64,000 bases of DNA from NCBI GenBank assembly GCA_022266195.1, contig WHVY01000004.1, positions 6,279,501-6,343,500 on the forward strand, in the 5' to 3' direction. The translations under genes were made by a program, and so were the position numbers. This document shows positions 1 through 12,714 of the stretch, piece after piece. The first letter of the stretch is position 1, and each line of letters starts with the position of its first letter. This DNA is from Tetranychus cinnabarinus (Eukaryota > Arthropoda > Arachnida > Trombidiformes > Tetranychidae). Under the pieces are notes generated by a model. The model was not told the origin of the DNA and did no database searches. It was given only the letters and a program-made list of their open reading frames with translations.

Positions 1-3000
1 ATATAATCTGCAACTTTTAATAATAATCACTCTAATCATATGCATAAATACAATTTGCTTGTGTGTATTGTTAGTTATCATTATAATTCCGGATAGCTGC
101 ACAATCATGAGTCAAATTATGTTTACCTTATTATAAGTTTATGATTAGTATCAATTGTTGAATAGAGAAAGGTTGAATTACATTAAATCCTTATGGGTCA
201 TGGAATCATTTATATATTGCTCATTGTAATAATCTAATTAACTGATAACAATCAACACACAAGAAACCTTAATGTCCATCTTCATCAAAGGCCAACACAA
301 TTAACATACAAACACACACAGAAATAAAAGATGAACAATTAACCTTCCAAAAATAGCATTTAAAATCTGATTATTTACTGAATCTGGTCACAACCAGAAA
401 AAAAAAACAAATCAAATCCAAAACAGAAACAATTGACCAGCAAAAAAAAATGAAACAAGCTGATCAATTGTCAATGGTGATGATGATAATTTAGTATGAT
501 TGGGTTCTGATCATTTTAAACATTTTTATTTTTAGATTAACGCCAATTAGATTGCAATTGAAATGACACTTAAATCCATTTTTACCAGATTTTATCATCA
601 CTTAAAACCATCAAAAGTGTTTCATCGCCAATTCAAGTGTTGCTCAAAAAACACCAATTTTAGGTGATTTAAGATATTGAATTGTCTAGATGTTGAAGCT
701 GTTGGATTGTAATGTTAAAGAATCGAGTCAAATCATCTGAATAGTGTTTAAATGTTACAACAATCATGAAGAATGTGTTATTTAAATGAACAATTTCTCG
801 AAACAATCGCTTTTCTTTGACCAGTTTTAACCTCAAATATTAGCTGTTAATTTTTAGGCAACAATTTAAACCTTCTATTTGAATAAACTACATTTGAGTG
901 TAAAAAAATTTAATGATAAAGTTACATGTTAAATGGCCTTAAATGGGAATTATCAGGCAAAAATTCACTAAACTCATCTTGAATTCAATTTCAACCTTTA
1001 ATACACTGACTTGATTCCAGTCACAATAATAATTTATATAAAAGCTCTTCTTTCATTTAACTTAATTTTCTCATCGGAATAATGAATAATAACTTATAAT
1101 CAATTGATTGATTGAACAATTTAAATTGTTTAATTATAACAAAGTTCAATTTTTACCCTTCAATGAAAAAAAGTTCAATCTCAACCATCTTCATCTCAAG
1201 GTGAACTTATCACCAATATCAGTAAAGTGTGTTTCTGATTAAACCTTGTTTATCCAAAAATTTCACAGTTAATCATCATCAAAGTTAATAGCTAATTCAT
1301 TGATCATTTCAATAACCTTAAGATTGTTAACAATTTAACAATCAATGCCCGAGGAAGAGTAAAGTTGGAAAAGCTTAACCTTAGATTGTTAGCTTCTAAA
1401 TCATTTAGGCGTTGGTTTAAATATTGACTTCAATTAAATATTTTAATTGCAATTTTCTTTCAAAGATCAAAATATTATCATCAAGAGTATCATAATCATA
1501 CCGATCATGAAGCAAAATACGCAAAAATCTAATCAACCAATGTTTGGGTCAATGTAGGAAACGATCTAAATTGACCTCAAGCCTTAATGTTGTTCAATTA
1601 ATTGCTCTTCATTCCTAAATCATCAGAAAATGATTAAAAAATTATCTTTAATAATTGAATTTGATGGGAAAACTAGAAAAAACAAAAGGTAAATAAACTT
1701 AACCAGAAAAGTGAACTTATTGGTTACCCAAAACTCAACCTAAACCTAAACCTTTTATTTACCTTTTTGTTCAATCAAATTGTATTCAATCAAAATTTAA
1801 TCATTATATTAATCAATTTAAAAGTTCCGTAAATTGTTCTTTTTGTTTATTACTCAACATTTTAAATATTAATTCATCATTTGATTGTTTTTGCGTTTTA
1901 TCGTCCATATCATCTTTAATTATAAATATGATTTCCTTAATTTACGTTTCCTTCACTTTCATTGTTAATCTTTATTTTCCTAATTTTTTCAATTCAATTG
2001 AATGGAATCAGATGAAATGATTAATCTTCTGGTCAACCAACTTCAACTAATTGACCTTCCGTAGTTAAAGACAATAAACAAATTGCGATTAATCAAAAAG
2101 GTTTACCCATTACAATTTTCATTTTCAATGACAATAAAGACTTTCTTTTAAACTGTATTCAAAGTGATCATCTCAAGTCTAATCATTAGGATCATCATTG
2201 CAATTAACTTGATGATGATGATATTCAAAGAAGCCACAAAAGCCTTTTCTTTATTACAATTATACCTCTACAATCAAAAGACGGAAAGTAAACAATTAAT
2301 CAAACAATAAGTAAAGAGTAAAAAAGGTTTAACCATTTTTCAATGAAAAACAATTTTTCCCTTCAAAATAGCCATCATTTGAAGCCACAATTTAGCCCAT
2401 CTCACACCCTAAACACATTGACCTTTCACTATCAGGAATCAAAAATCAATTGAAATGTACCAACAATTAACCGTTAATCTTTCAAATCATTAACCAATAA
2501 ACATTGCAACATTTTCACCCTTAACTTATTAACTATTCAATGTTTTTCAATGTTTCATTGTTTAACCTTTTTTTGAAGCTCATTTACCTTCACCAAATTA
2601 TCAACACCAGCTAAATGGTTAAACATTTAATTGTATTTAAATGGTCTTTCTAATTGTTGTAATGTTGCTAATAATGATGATCAAATTGACCCCTATTTGG
2701 TTGACCATTATACTTGAATATCGTGATTAACTAATCCTTGTTGATTAACCCAGAGTTTCATTTACAAGGTTTAGGTGAAAGTTTATTGTAAAATTGGACA
2801 AATCATTGAAATTGAACTTTTAACTTGAAAAATGAAAACAAAAAATATCTTTTGTCAATTTTGGGTTTTATTGTGAAAATGATATCAGAACTTTTCTCAG
2901 TGAAAATGGCTAAGCCTGATGGTGATGAAAACTTTAATAATAACAACAATGAAAAGTCAAACTTGAACATTGAATACTTTGTTTCTCATTCATGTGTTCA

Positions 3001-4811
3001 CATTAATATTACCATGAAAAGTAAAACTTTCATCTTCAACTTTTCTCAAGGAAAAATGACTTTTTCTTGCTTTGTATTGTTGTGCTTTCATCAGTGAAAC
3101 TCAATTGGAAACGATCTCAATGATAAATAATGAAATGCTTTGATTATTGTCAATATTTTTCACCATTTTTCGCTTTTATTTTAGTTTTTGTTTCATCTTT
3201 TTTCTTCTTCTTCGGTTTTTTTGTTGTCCATTTTACATTCATTTTAGGTGAGGTCAACCAATTTTAACTTGTTTACTGTTTTATTTTCACTCCAACTGGC
3301 AACTCTGATTTATCTTGACTTGCCATTAATCACAATTATAATAACAATTGCTGTGATTGCTGAGCCTTTCAATTGTAACACACAATTTAATGACCACAAT
3401 GGTGACACTTAAAAGTCGTCATTTTTATCCGTTACAATTAAAAGTAACTTTCATCTTGTACAATTATCTTATTAAATTTTATTAAAAGTACGTGATAAGA
3501 AATTGAATGTTCAACTAATTATGACCATTCAAGTAAATGTTTGATCATTGTTTGATATTTTGTACCTTTAGACGTCGCATTAATTCATTGCTCGATTCGT
3601 ATTTTCAATGTCTTTTTGAACATCAAAAGCAAATATTAGACAAATTAAAGGTAAAGTGTCAATTTAGTCAATAAAAGGTCAAGTTCAAGACCAAATTTTC
3701 GATTCATATTCATTCTCTTTTTGTTCAACTCGATAGCTTCAATTTTGATACAAAAAATTGTCTTAATCAGTCGACTTCAGCATAATACATTCGATTAAAA
3801 CTTAGTTTTCAAAGAGCGATTGAAATTCATTCAAATATCTTTTGATCACAAAACAGTTTGGAGATCAGTTTATGCGAATCGAGTTGGCAGATGTTTGAAA
3901 AGAAACAAAAGTGTCGAATCTCGTAGTGAAATCGAAATCACAATCACGATTTAAGTAGCTAAATCGATCAGTAAAAGTAAATTTAATAAACGTTCATCTC
4001 AACTTTATTTCATTTCATCAAATTTCTTGTATTTTGGTTGAAAACTCATATAAATCTAGAATAGCTTTTTGACTAGGAAGTTGACTGATCCTGATAAACA
4101 TTTTTCCATGCTAATGTCAAACTGAAGCAGACTGACCTGACTAAAGGTTATATTGATCAAAGTGATAAAATTTGACTGACAATCCTGTTGAAACTTGAAT
4201 TAAGTTCACTTAAGGTTTGGTGACTTTTACCGTCCAACGATTGACAATCACAAGACCTTAGGATCGTCATTAGTATTAGTATAATAGCTCCTGTGATTGA
4301 AGACTTCAATATTTTTGCAGGTTTTCCTCTTTTACTGACATTTCAACTCTATTCAAAGCTATAACCTGGTTATTTTGCAAGAAAGTGATGAACATTAAAA
4401 GATGGCCAAAGTTGATTTGATCTCTATTTTAGCATCAAAAGCAATCATGTAACATTAATTGAAAAATGATAAAGAATAAAATTGAATCTCGGCGATTTTG
4501 ATTGAAACAATTGATCAGGAAAGTGCAAGTTTGAAAAGATTGGCAAAAAACTGTTTCACATTTGATTCAACTTGCGTTCAATTTTTTAAACTCCAATTCT
4601 GATCAAGTTTCATTGATTTGATTTGAACCAAATCAACTTTCATTCCGAATCCAGATGATACTCAATCCACCTTTCAACTCTAATTGAACTCTAATTGTCA
4701 CCCAATTGTTAATAAAAAAGCGAAGTTTCATTTGTTTTCATCATAACTGGAAACTTTTTATTTCTTTGACTAAAGTTGTTTTGAGATCATTTTTTCAACA
4801 TTAACATTAAG
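1..4811. other. Long AT-rich stretch without a recognisable gene
   Basis: I see no coding region that I can support here. The sequence is rich in poly-A/poly-T runs and short CAATTAA-type words. The longest ATG-free or short frame on the plus strand, near 2.8-3.1 kb, is Asn/Lys/Ser-rich, matches no family I know and looks like chance. If the LHFPL gene further right has its first exons outside the window, this stretch would be part of its first intron; that is inference. A somewhat less AT-rich patch at about 3.83-3.97 kb has short open frames but no splice or family support. Confidence 0.6.
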
Positions 4812-5774
4812 TTACCAATAGAGATGTTCATCTTCATCATAATCATCCTCGTCGTCAACATCATAGATGTACATTGGCCAGAAGGCGTCGATTCCACTTC
4901 CAAAAAGATGCCAAAATTTCCACTGACCCATTGGTTCCACAAAGTCTAACCACAAAAGTGTCCTTAAATCATCAATAGAGGTTCGCTGATGTCGCCTAAA
5001 GTAATGATACCTTTTAGGTCGCCTCAACTTGCGTCCTCTCTTCCAATATCGCCAGTAAATTGGCATATATTTGGTTCGAATCAATCTTCTCAGAGAATCG
5101 TAATCTTTGGTTGGATAACTTTTCCAGTTGCTCTTGATCTTTTTGATTGGAACTGGTCGTCCCGAGTAAACACCGATCGGCCTTTTATCGATTGGTGAAG
5201 TTTCCAATCGATAAATATCACTTACAGGTCGTGACCATTTCTTGGCAGCATCAAGTCCATTTCGATTTCGCTTCTTCCCTTTCTTGTAACGATAAGTGGA
5301 ACTCCAATCATTCCAGTTTGAATCTTTGACCAACTTCCAAGGATCTTTAACCTTCCAGCTTTTATCATATTTTGGCGACTTAGTGGTCTTGCTCCTTGAC
5401 CAATCAGGTTTCCATTGACGGTCATCATATCGATTCTTAACTACAATTGGATTCAATTTAAAGTCATCTTTAAAGGACAATGACGATGATGATACTAATT
5501 GTTTTGCTGGAGTTTGCATAACCTTTGGAAATGATGTTAATCGTTCACTCTTCAAGTCTCCATTAAACTGATCACCGGCCGACTGTTTATCATAATCAAA
5601 GGTTTTAAACAGTTTACTGTCAATTGACTGTAAATCACTTTTATTTAAAGTTGAATTATCCTTTAATTTAACTTCAACTAAATCCGAAGCAACAGATTGA
5701 ACAAACAAATGATAAACTAGACTGTAAACGATTGGAATCACAAGTAAATTGATTAGCAAATTGTTGGTAAACAT
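4812..5774 (-). CDS. Orphan secreted protein, basic Trp/Tyr-rich with acidic tail
   Basis: Single-exon frame of 320 residues. I choose the ATG at 5774 because the only upstream in-frame initiator is a TTG. Residues 1-30 form a clear signal peptide: a hydrophobic run followed by a V-A-S site before Asp31. The mature part contains no cysteine. It has two N-glycosylation sequons just after the signal (N-S-T and N-K-S). The centre is rich in Lys, Arg, Trp and Tyr, with repeated W-x-x-W-like spacing around residues 120-165, then a strongly basic Arg/Trp/Tyr block around 235-265. The last 20 residues or so are almost all Asp/Glu/Tyr, ending in Trp. This charge layout suggests an extracellular structural or matrix protein that could self-associate, but I recognise no family. 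It lies opposite in strand to the LHFPL exons downstream and may sit inside that gene's first intron. I am confident that it codes, not about what it does. Confidence 0.8.
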   Translation of the reverse strand: MFTNNLLINLLVIPIVYSLVYHLFVQSVASDLVEVKLKDNSTLNKSDLQSIDSKLFKTFDYDKQSAGDQFNGDLKSERLTSFPKVMQTPAKQLVSSSSLSFKDDFKLNPIVVKNRYDDRQWKPDWSRSKTTKSPKYDKSWKVKDPWKLVKDSNWNDWSSTYRYKKGKKRNRNGLDAAKKWSRPVSDIYRLETSPIDKRPIGVYSGRPVPIKKIKSNWKSYPTKDYDSLRRLIRTKYMPIYWRYWKRGRKLRRPKRYHYFRRHQRTSIDDLRTLLWLDFVEPMGQWKFWHLFGSGIDAFWPMYIYDVDDEDDYDEDEHLYW

Positions 5775-8700
5775 TTCGCTTCCCAAGTCGACTCAATATT
5801 GTCACCTAAACCAAGCCAAATCAACTATTTATACAAATTGACTATTCAATAACCAATGATGATCTTTGCAATCAAATTTAGGTTCAATTGGTTCGCTTAA
5901 CCAATAATTTAGATTGTCACCTTTGTACAGTTGAAACGCCTTGACCAACAATGAACAAAACATGAGAAAAGACAAAAGAAGAAACGTTTTCCAATAAGAG
6001 TTGAACAATAAAATGAACAGAAGTCTCAAGTTTAAGGTTGAATGGCGATCTTAAAGTGACTCTATTCAGATTATCAGTTACCTTCCCTTGAGCATTTCCG
6101 TTGACTCTATGTCAAGGTAGAGTTAATGGCTTTTAATTACAAATGAAATCTTTAAATTATGATAAATGCTTGTGATCATCTCAAGTAATGACAATGATGA
6201 AAACACTGGGATTAAGTTGAGCAGAAAACGCGTCTTAATCCTCATAATTAGGTGACCTTGTTTCATCTTGTTTATCATCATGAACGTGATGATGATTCCT
6301 TCACCAACCATTCCTTACCTTGATTACCTTTTCCTCAGCTAAACTTGAATGTTGTTGTTTTTAGCTTTGACCATTTAAATAAACTAATCAAGCTGAATAA
6401 AGCTGTAAGTAAACATTAAATGATGATGTTATTAATGAGAATGATGATGATTATGATTATAATGATGATGCTCTTGGAATCCGGGTTTGACAAAACACGA
6501 TTTCCTATTCAATTTCAAGGCGAAAAAACCTTAATAAAATTATTACAATTAACTTGATTCCATCACCAAGCTTTCCATCTTTTCCAACACAAATTAATTA
6601 ATCTATTGATTTCAATCTAGCGATTGACCAGAGTTGCCTTTTGATTGGACTTTTGGGCCACAAATTTGGGTCAATCTTTCCTTCCATAATGATCTTGAAT
6701 ATAACAATGAACTTTTTCCTTGCTTTACAACAATTTTCTCAGTTGAACTCATTTTTTGATTGTCAGCGAGTTTTAATTTAGTTTTACTTTTGTTTATTAT
6801 TACAGTCGATTCAATCATTTGGGTTACAATTGTAAGAAATGATAATAACAATGTTAATGAAGATGATCACATCATCAATTGAACCGCAGAAAATAATTGA
6901 ATCCTTTTTTTGCTCTTTATTTTCATTTTTCATTGAATGTGCATTATGATGGCTTCAAATAGATTGAACTTGGGAATCTTCAGTTGATCATCTTGATTGG
7001 CACAAGAGCCTTTCATGATGAATGTTGAAGTTGACAGATTTGGTAACGAGCACCGCTGCGAGGTACATTGATAGATACCTTAAAATGGATTACATTGAAT
7101 TTTTGAAGCAAAGTTTACCTTAACTAGCAACAGTTTAACAGAACCGTTTATTTGGCCAAACAAAATATTCCCGCAGTTTAATTGAACACCAAAACTGGTG
7201 ATATAAAATATTCACGAATCGTATTTGAAGAGTTACCCTGAAATGGTTTCTTTTTCACTTCTCATTCTTGCATGTTGACTGAACAAATTTTCAGCAAAAA
7301 AATGATCACTTTCATGCTGAGCTAATCTCCGTAACCAAGTAGTTAAATGAAGCCAATATTTAAAATATTGCGTTGCTTCACTTAATCATGTTATAAAAGG
7401 CAAAACATGGAAACAAGAAGCTAACCAAAAAGGTACAGAAAAAGGATAAAAATATTGAATAAAATCATCTTTTTTGGGTTCCTTTTTTACCTTTCTGTGT
7501 TTCCATTTCATTTTTTGTTGCACTTTCAAGATTAATCTCATTTTAAATCAACTTCACTTGATTTACTTTCTCATCTTAATAGCTATTTACTGATTCCAAA
7601 ATGGTTTACATCACGTAATAACATTTATGTTTAAACTAATTAATTGTAAATCATTTAACTCTTACCACCAGCTCAAGACAGTTTAATCCAAATTGGTTCA
7701 ATCATAGAGACAACAATATCGAGAATAACTTTTCACATTTACATTTCGCTTTACAATTTAACTCGCAATTTAGTTTAATGTCTTTTAACCAGTTAAATTG
7801 TGGCCAGAAAAAGGCTTCTTAATCCCAGCAATTTTGCACCAATCAAACTAACTGTCAATGTGTTTATTAACATGCAAAGTTAATTGTTACGGAAGGAGAA
7901 AGCCTTTTTTCCCTTTCAATATCAACTATAATTGATCACTTTGCGTTCAAATCGTTTAATCAAACATTTCTGAATATCATGAGTTTCTTTAAACTTGAAA
8001 CAATCTTTTTGTATATTAATTCAGTTCTAAAGCGTCTTTTAAACATTCAATTCCCACCCAATAAAGGCTTTGTTGCAAGTCGATTAAATCAACCTTAACC
8101 TCGATTACAATCAAATGTAATGGTATTAATCATATATTATTGGTCCAAAGATCATGTCAGATCAACAATTCAATTTTGGTGTAAAAACAAAGTTAACCAA
8201 ATTCACCAATTCGCTCATTTATCAACATTAAATTGCAACCTTTTCCTTATTTAACATCACTTAACCATTATAATTAACCATTGTTTGTGGTTAGTAAATT
8301 GTTTAGGAATAATAAAGAGAAATTGAAAAATCTATTTGACAATCAAATAACAGTTTAATGGTAATGAAATGAAAAGCAGCAAACTTTGCTTTCAAACTTG
8401 ACCATAAATCAAAAGCTTTGACTTCAATGATTTAAAGCTTCTAATTGAGATGATTAATTAAAAGTGACAATCAAAGTGACCACAAGAATTAATAGAAGCT
8501 TGATTAGCAAACTGATTTACCGTTTGTGATTAACTGTTTTCAATATTTAACTTTAAGCTTCACTTTGAAACACTTTTACCTCAATCATCTTAACTGCTAA
8601 TTAATTTAATGTGACATTTAAACAACCAGTTTTGGGTTCATTCAATCATTTGTTACCATTAAGACTCATCTCATTGTTAAATCATTTCAATGGTTCCATC

Positions 8701-11700
8701 AATCAGAGTTAACAGTTAATCAAATTGGATCCTATTAAGGGTTATTGATTGTCTGATTAGATCTACTAAATGGTGTTAATATGTGTATGTTTTCAAGCTA
8801 TTTAAGGTGTAAAAACGTAGCAATTAAATTGTTTCCAATTAAAGGCTATTTTTACCATCAATATTTAGTTTCCATCGTAAACTGTCAATTGTTTATTGCT
8901 TTCCAATTGAATTTGATTGCAATTTGTATTTCTTTGTTTTCTGTTTACAATTAGTATTGAACAATAAACGTTTGTTAAACATCATATTCACTTTGAATTA
9001 ACATTTTATTGATCCTTACAATTGATTTTACCAGGTTAATTGCTTTTAATTGACTTCTTCCCGTTTAGTATTCATTGATTGATCTTGTAATTTGCCAGTT
9101 TACAGATTGATTCAGTTGTAGAGAGAAGAGGGAAAATTATAATCAAACTAATCAATTGTTCACCTGGAAAAACATGATTTAACACTTTTAACGTATCATT
9201 AAATTCACTCAATAATCAATAAAAGTTTAATAATCAATTAAGCTAAATCGCTTTCGTTCGTTTCTTCTCATTTCGCATTTCAAGCACAAAACTCATCATT
9301 ATTCATTATTGCTCATTAATATTTACCTCTAATTATAATATCATTATTGTACTTTACAGCCAAAATTGATTTTTTATTCTTAATTTAACAAACATTTTGC
9401 AAATCAATTCAAACAAATTGGTAACAGAAGTGATTTGTTCTTGTAATTCAATTGCTATTCAATTCTATTGATCAATCAAGTAATCAACTGCTATTTAAAC
9501 CTTACTTTGCATGAATAGCAACAAAAATTAACATTAATCATTGGGATTAACAGAACCATTCCCAATATTGGATGCGATTAAGATCAAATCAACTTAGTCT
9601 AGCATTTGGATCAATTCGAGTCTCAAACTATCAGTAATTGCTGAACTTTTCAGACAAACTCGTCAAGGAAAGTCTCGAATCACTTGAAATGTTTCAAGTT
9701 ATACTTTTATTCATTTTAATGATCAATGTCGATGAATATTTCGTTTACGAAGACAGTTGTGGTGTCAAGCTCAAGCTTTTCAATATTAAAATCAATCCCT
9801 TTACAAGCAGTTATAATGCAAAATGAGTTGATTATGCATTTTAAATGCTCGTAAACCTGTGAATTGAACTTGGATTTGTCTTGAAAAGGTTTCCCAAAAC
9901 GCGTTTTTCTTTCGATCGAAGTAGTGAAGTATTCCTCCTTTGAAGTGTTGAGATCGTGAAGAAGGAAAAGTCCATTTCGGCTGATATTTTCTCCATTTTT
10001 TGCATTATTTTACCAAATTATTGATGAAATTATTGTTTAGTCCACTCTTTGAGCCTAAGCCTTGCATCGTCAGGTCATAAGACTTAATGTTTCATTAAAC
10101 AGAGTAAATTGTTGCTCATTTGTTTCTTCAATGTTGATACACTTTTCCTTGTTAACTCAACAATGCTAACGATGGCTAATGGTCAGTCTCACACAATTGA
10201 ACAAGGTAAAGGAAACCAACAGTGAAAGTGCGAGTGGGAAAGCGAGTGTTTTTACTATTGTTTATAATGGAATAGAGAAAAAAAGGTTGAAAAAAGAAAT
10301 GAATTGAAAAATGTGATTATGATGTTGATCATCATTTGGACTTAACAAGGAATGTAAGTTAATTTGATTTAACAACATTTCGTGGGTGACCATTAAACAT
10401 CATCTTTTTCATTATCATGATTATACAACAACCATCAAACAATTCAAGGTTGACTCCAAGAATTAAACCTTTTTTTCATTTTGTCAAGCAAATTCATCTG
10501 AACGTGACAGCAACATTGTATTGTTATTGTCACAATGTTGCCTTTCCTCAACTTGATTTGTCCAATTTTGCGTTTAATTAAAAGCCAACAGTAATTATCA
10601 TAATCTAGTCATAATCAGATAACAAAATTTCAATTAAAACCAAATTGTAACATGAAAATTAACGTAGATTCATTGTTATCGACCAAGACAGTAGCTTCAA
10701 TTGTTTGACAAAATAACGAAAAAAAAGTCAAGTTATTTATGAATTTTCTGGTTAACAATACAATAAAAAAGGTCACAATTTAATAAACTTTCAACACGAT
10801 ATCTTGTCATTTAAAATGAACCTTTTAATTGTTTTTAATACAAATTAATCATTTTAATTAAACACTTAATCAACTCGAATGTTTTACCTTTTAAAACGTT
10901 TAAAAAGTTTCGATCAAAAGATTGATCAAAGACTTGGGATTATGAATGATTAGACGCTAATTCAATACGATTTGTGTTCATTGTCGTTTTGATCAATCAT
11001 TTTGACTCAATTCAAGTTCATGAACAAGACTTCAATTAGGTTAAATTGTGCGAATTTAAATTGTAAATTGAAGATTCTCAATGAGTCTCAATCATTTTCA
11101 ATTTGCTGCCAACAGAAGCTGATATTTCCCTTTAGTTCAATTATCATCAGAAATTATATTAAAATATTAAGTCTAAATACGTTTAAAGGTTAATTACTGT
11201 TCAAGTTGTTCAATTAAGCCTACACTTGACAATTTAAAGGTGAATCTCATCAAAAAAATGAAACATATTTTTCCTTCAAATTTAATAATGTTGAGCTGCT
11301 TTTGATACCAAATTAAGTGTTTTGTTATTAAAGGATAAATGTGGGTTTTCATCATTACCAATTGAATATTATTACCAGATAATTTTGATCATATTTAAGA
11401 TGAGATCAATTGTTCAGGTCAATTGTTCACCTTCACTTTGAATTACGATACAATTTTCATTGAAAATTAATACGTTTCAACTTACAGTTGTTTTTACGCT
11501 CAAATAACAATCGAATCGTGATTATCATGAAACAACTTTAACTAATTTAGTTTCTTAATTAATCTCAGCAATTGACATTGAAAAAACACACTTTTGACAA
11601 GCTTTTATAGCAATAATGATATATTTGAGCAAACAATCAGAATCAACTGTAATCATTGAAATGTTTAAGATGCTTTTTTCATCCTTTTTACATTTAATTA

Positions 11701-12106
11701 TATCATTTCAATTGATCGTTTTTCCGACAATTAAAGAGGCAAGGAAAAGTAAAATTGAATGAATCAAAATAACTGATAATCTCAGTTAACCACGTTTTGC
11801 ATTGATGAACAGATTTCATGTTTAAATATAAATATGATTGGAATGAAATTGCAGGTGATTTCAATCAGCCATTCAATCCTTTAGCCCTTTCCATTGTTGA
11901 CTGATTTTTGGTGCAAAAAACAGGATTTTTTGTCAATTTCATCTCAATTATCAAGTAAAAGGAATTGAAAATTGATCAATTTTGTTGTTATGGAGAGATT
12001 ATGTAAAGTGTTCAATTAATGGTGATCAGAGTTTGTGTTTAATCATTTTATATCCTAAAACAGATTTTCGATTATTCTAATTTCTCTAAATTGTTGTCAT
12101 TTATAG
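5775..12106. other. Long non-coding stretch before the LHFPL exon
   Basis: No gene that I can support. A minus-strand frame at about 5.83-6.03 kb looks hydrophobic, but it has no ATG at its head and no family match. Impure TGATGA-type tracts occur around 6.42-6.48 kb. A short CpG-containing GC-rich island sits at about 7.04-7.08 kb. A hairpin with a perfect 10 bp stem lies at 10510-10541. The block immediately before 12107 ends in a good splice acceptor. The stretch is probably the intron upstream of the LHFPL exon plus flanking DNA. The first LHFPL exons, which should encode TM1-TM2, were not found here. Confidence 0.55.
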
Positions 12107-12355
12107 CGATGTGTATGCTTGCTGGAGTCTTGATATTCCCAGCTGGTTGGGATGCTCCGATAATTAAAGAGGTTTGTGGTCGAGCTGCTGATAATTATGT
12201 CGCTGGTCAGTGCGGCATTCGCTGGGCTTATATTCTGGCCATGATTGGTGTCGTTGATTGCGCTGTCCTCTCGATATTGGCCTTCATTTTGGGCACTCGA
12301 TATGTTAAGATGCTTCCAGATCAATATCTAAACACTTCTGGTTCGGTTTACAAAG
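12107..12355 (+). CDS. LHFPL-type tetraspan protein, internal exon
   Basis: Internal exon bounded by a TTATAG acceptor and a GTAATT donor, ending in phase 1. It encodes the C-terminal half of a lipoma HMGIC fusion partner-like (LHFPL) tetraspan protein: the end of TM3 (L-A-G-V-L-I-F-P-A-G-W), the second extracellular loop with the family cysteines (V-C-G ... G-Q-C), and TM4 starting R-W-A-Y-I-L-A and ending L-A-F-I-L-G. Vertebrate members of this family are small membrane proteins that assist channels and receptors, for example LHFPL5 in hair-cell mechanotransduction and LHFPL4 at GABA-A synapses; the fly Tmhs gene is related. Which subfamily this belongs to cannot be settled from two exons. 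The exons for TM1-TM2 were not found upstream and are probably outside the window. Confidence 0.9.
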
Positions 12356-12648
12356 GTAATTAATCATTGAGCTAATCACAAGAAGCATGTCACTCCAACC
12401 TTTTCAACTTCAATATTGTCAGAATTTTTTTCCTCAAAAAATCTGGTTTTCGATGCTTTTTTGCTTTAATCAAAGCTGGTGTTAACTTTAGAGGAACAAT
12501 CAATTTACAATTAATCAAATAAGACATTACATCTTGATGTTCACCTTTTGATTTGCACTTTGATTCAAGACTTGGAATGGAAAGTGATTTTAGAAATTTC
12601 ATTTTCTATTTTCATTTATTGATTGTTGGGTGACACAAGATGAGCACA

Positions 12649-12714
12649 CTTACAATTGTCGTCTCAAGTCTAAGAGTGTCACAAAAGTCAATTGTGACAA
12701 CGAGCAATTGTAAG
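12649..12714. repeat. Intronic hairpin with nested stems
   Basis: A 10 bp arm at 12649-12658 (CTTACAATTG) pairs with 12705-12714 (CAATTGTAAG). Four more pairs (TCGT/ACGA) follow after a one-base bulge. Inside this, GTCACA (12678-12683) pairs with TGTGAC (12693-12698). The total span is 66 bases, about 290 bases after the LHFPL exon. It could be a small structured RNA or simply a palindromic remnant. Confidence 0.5.

Noticed and set aside
5829..6029. Hydrophobic minus-strand frame that could be a signal-peptide exon
   Set aside because: No ATG at its head; the internal Met gives only a short peptide and the possible donor GTGACA has no clear partner.
7040..7080. CpG-containing GC-rich island, tRNA or exon considered
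   Set aside because: No tRNA fold, and no open frame with matching splice sites could be built.
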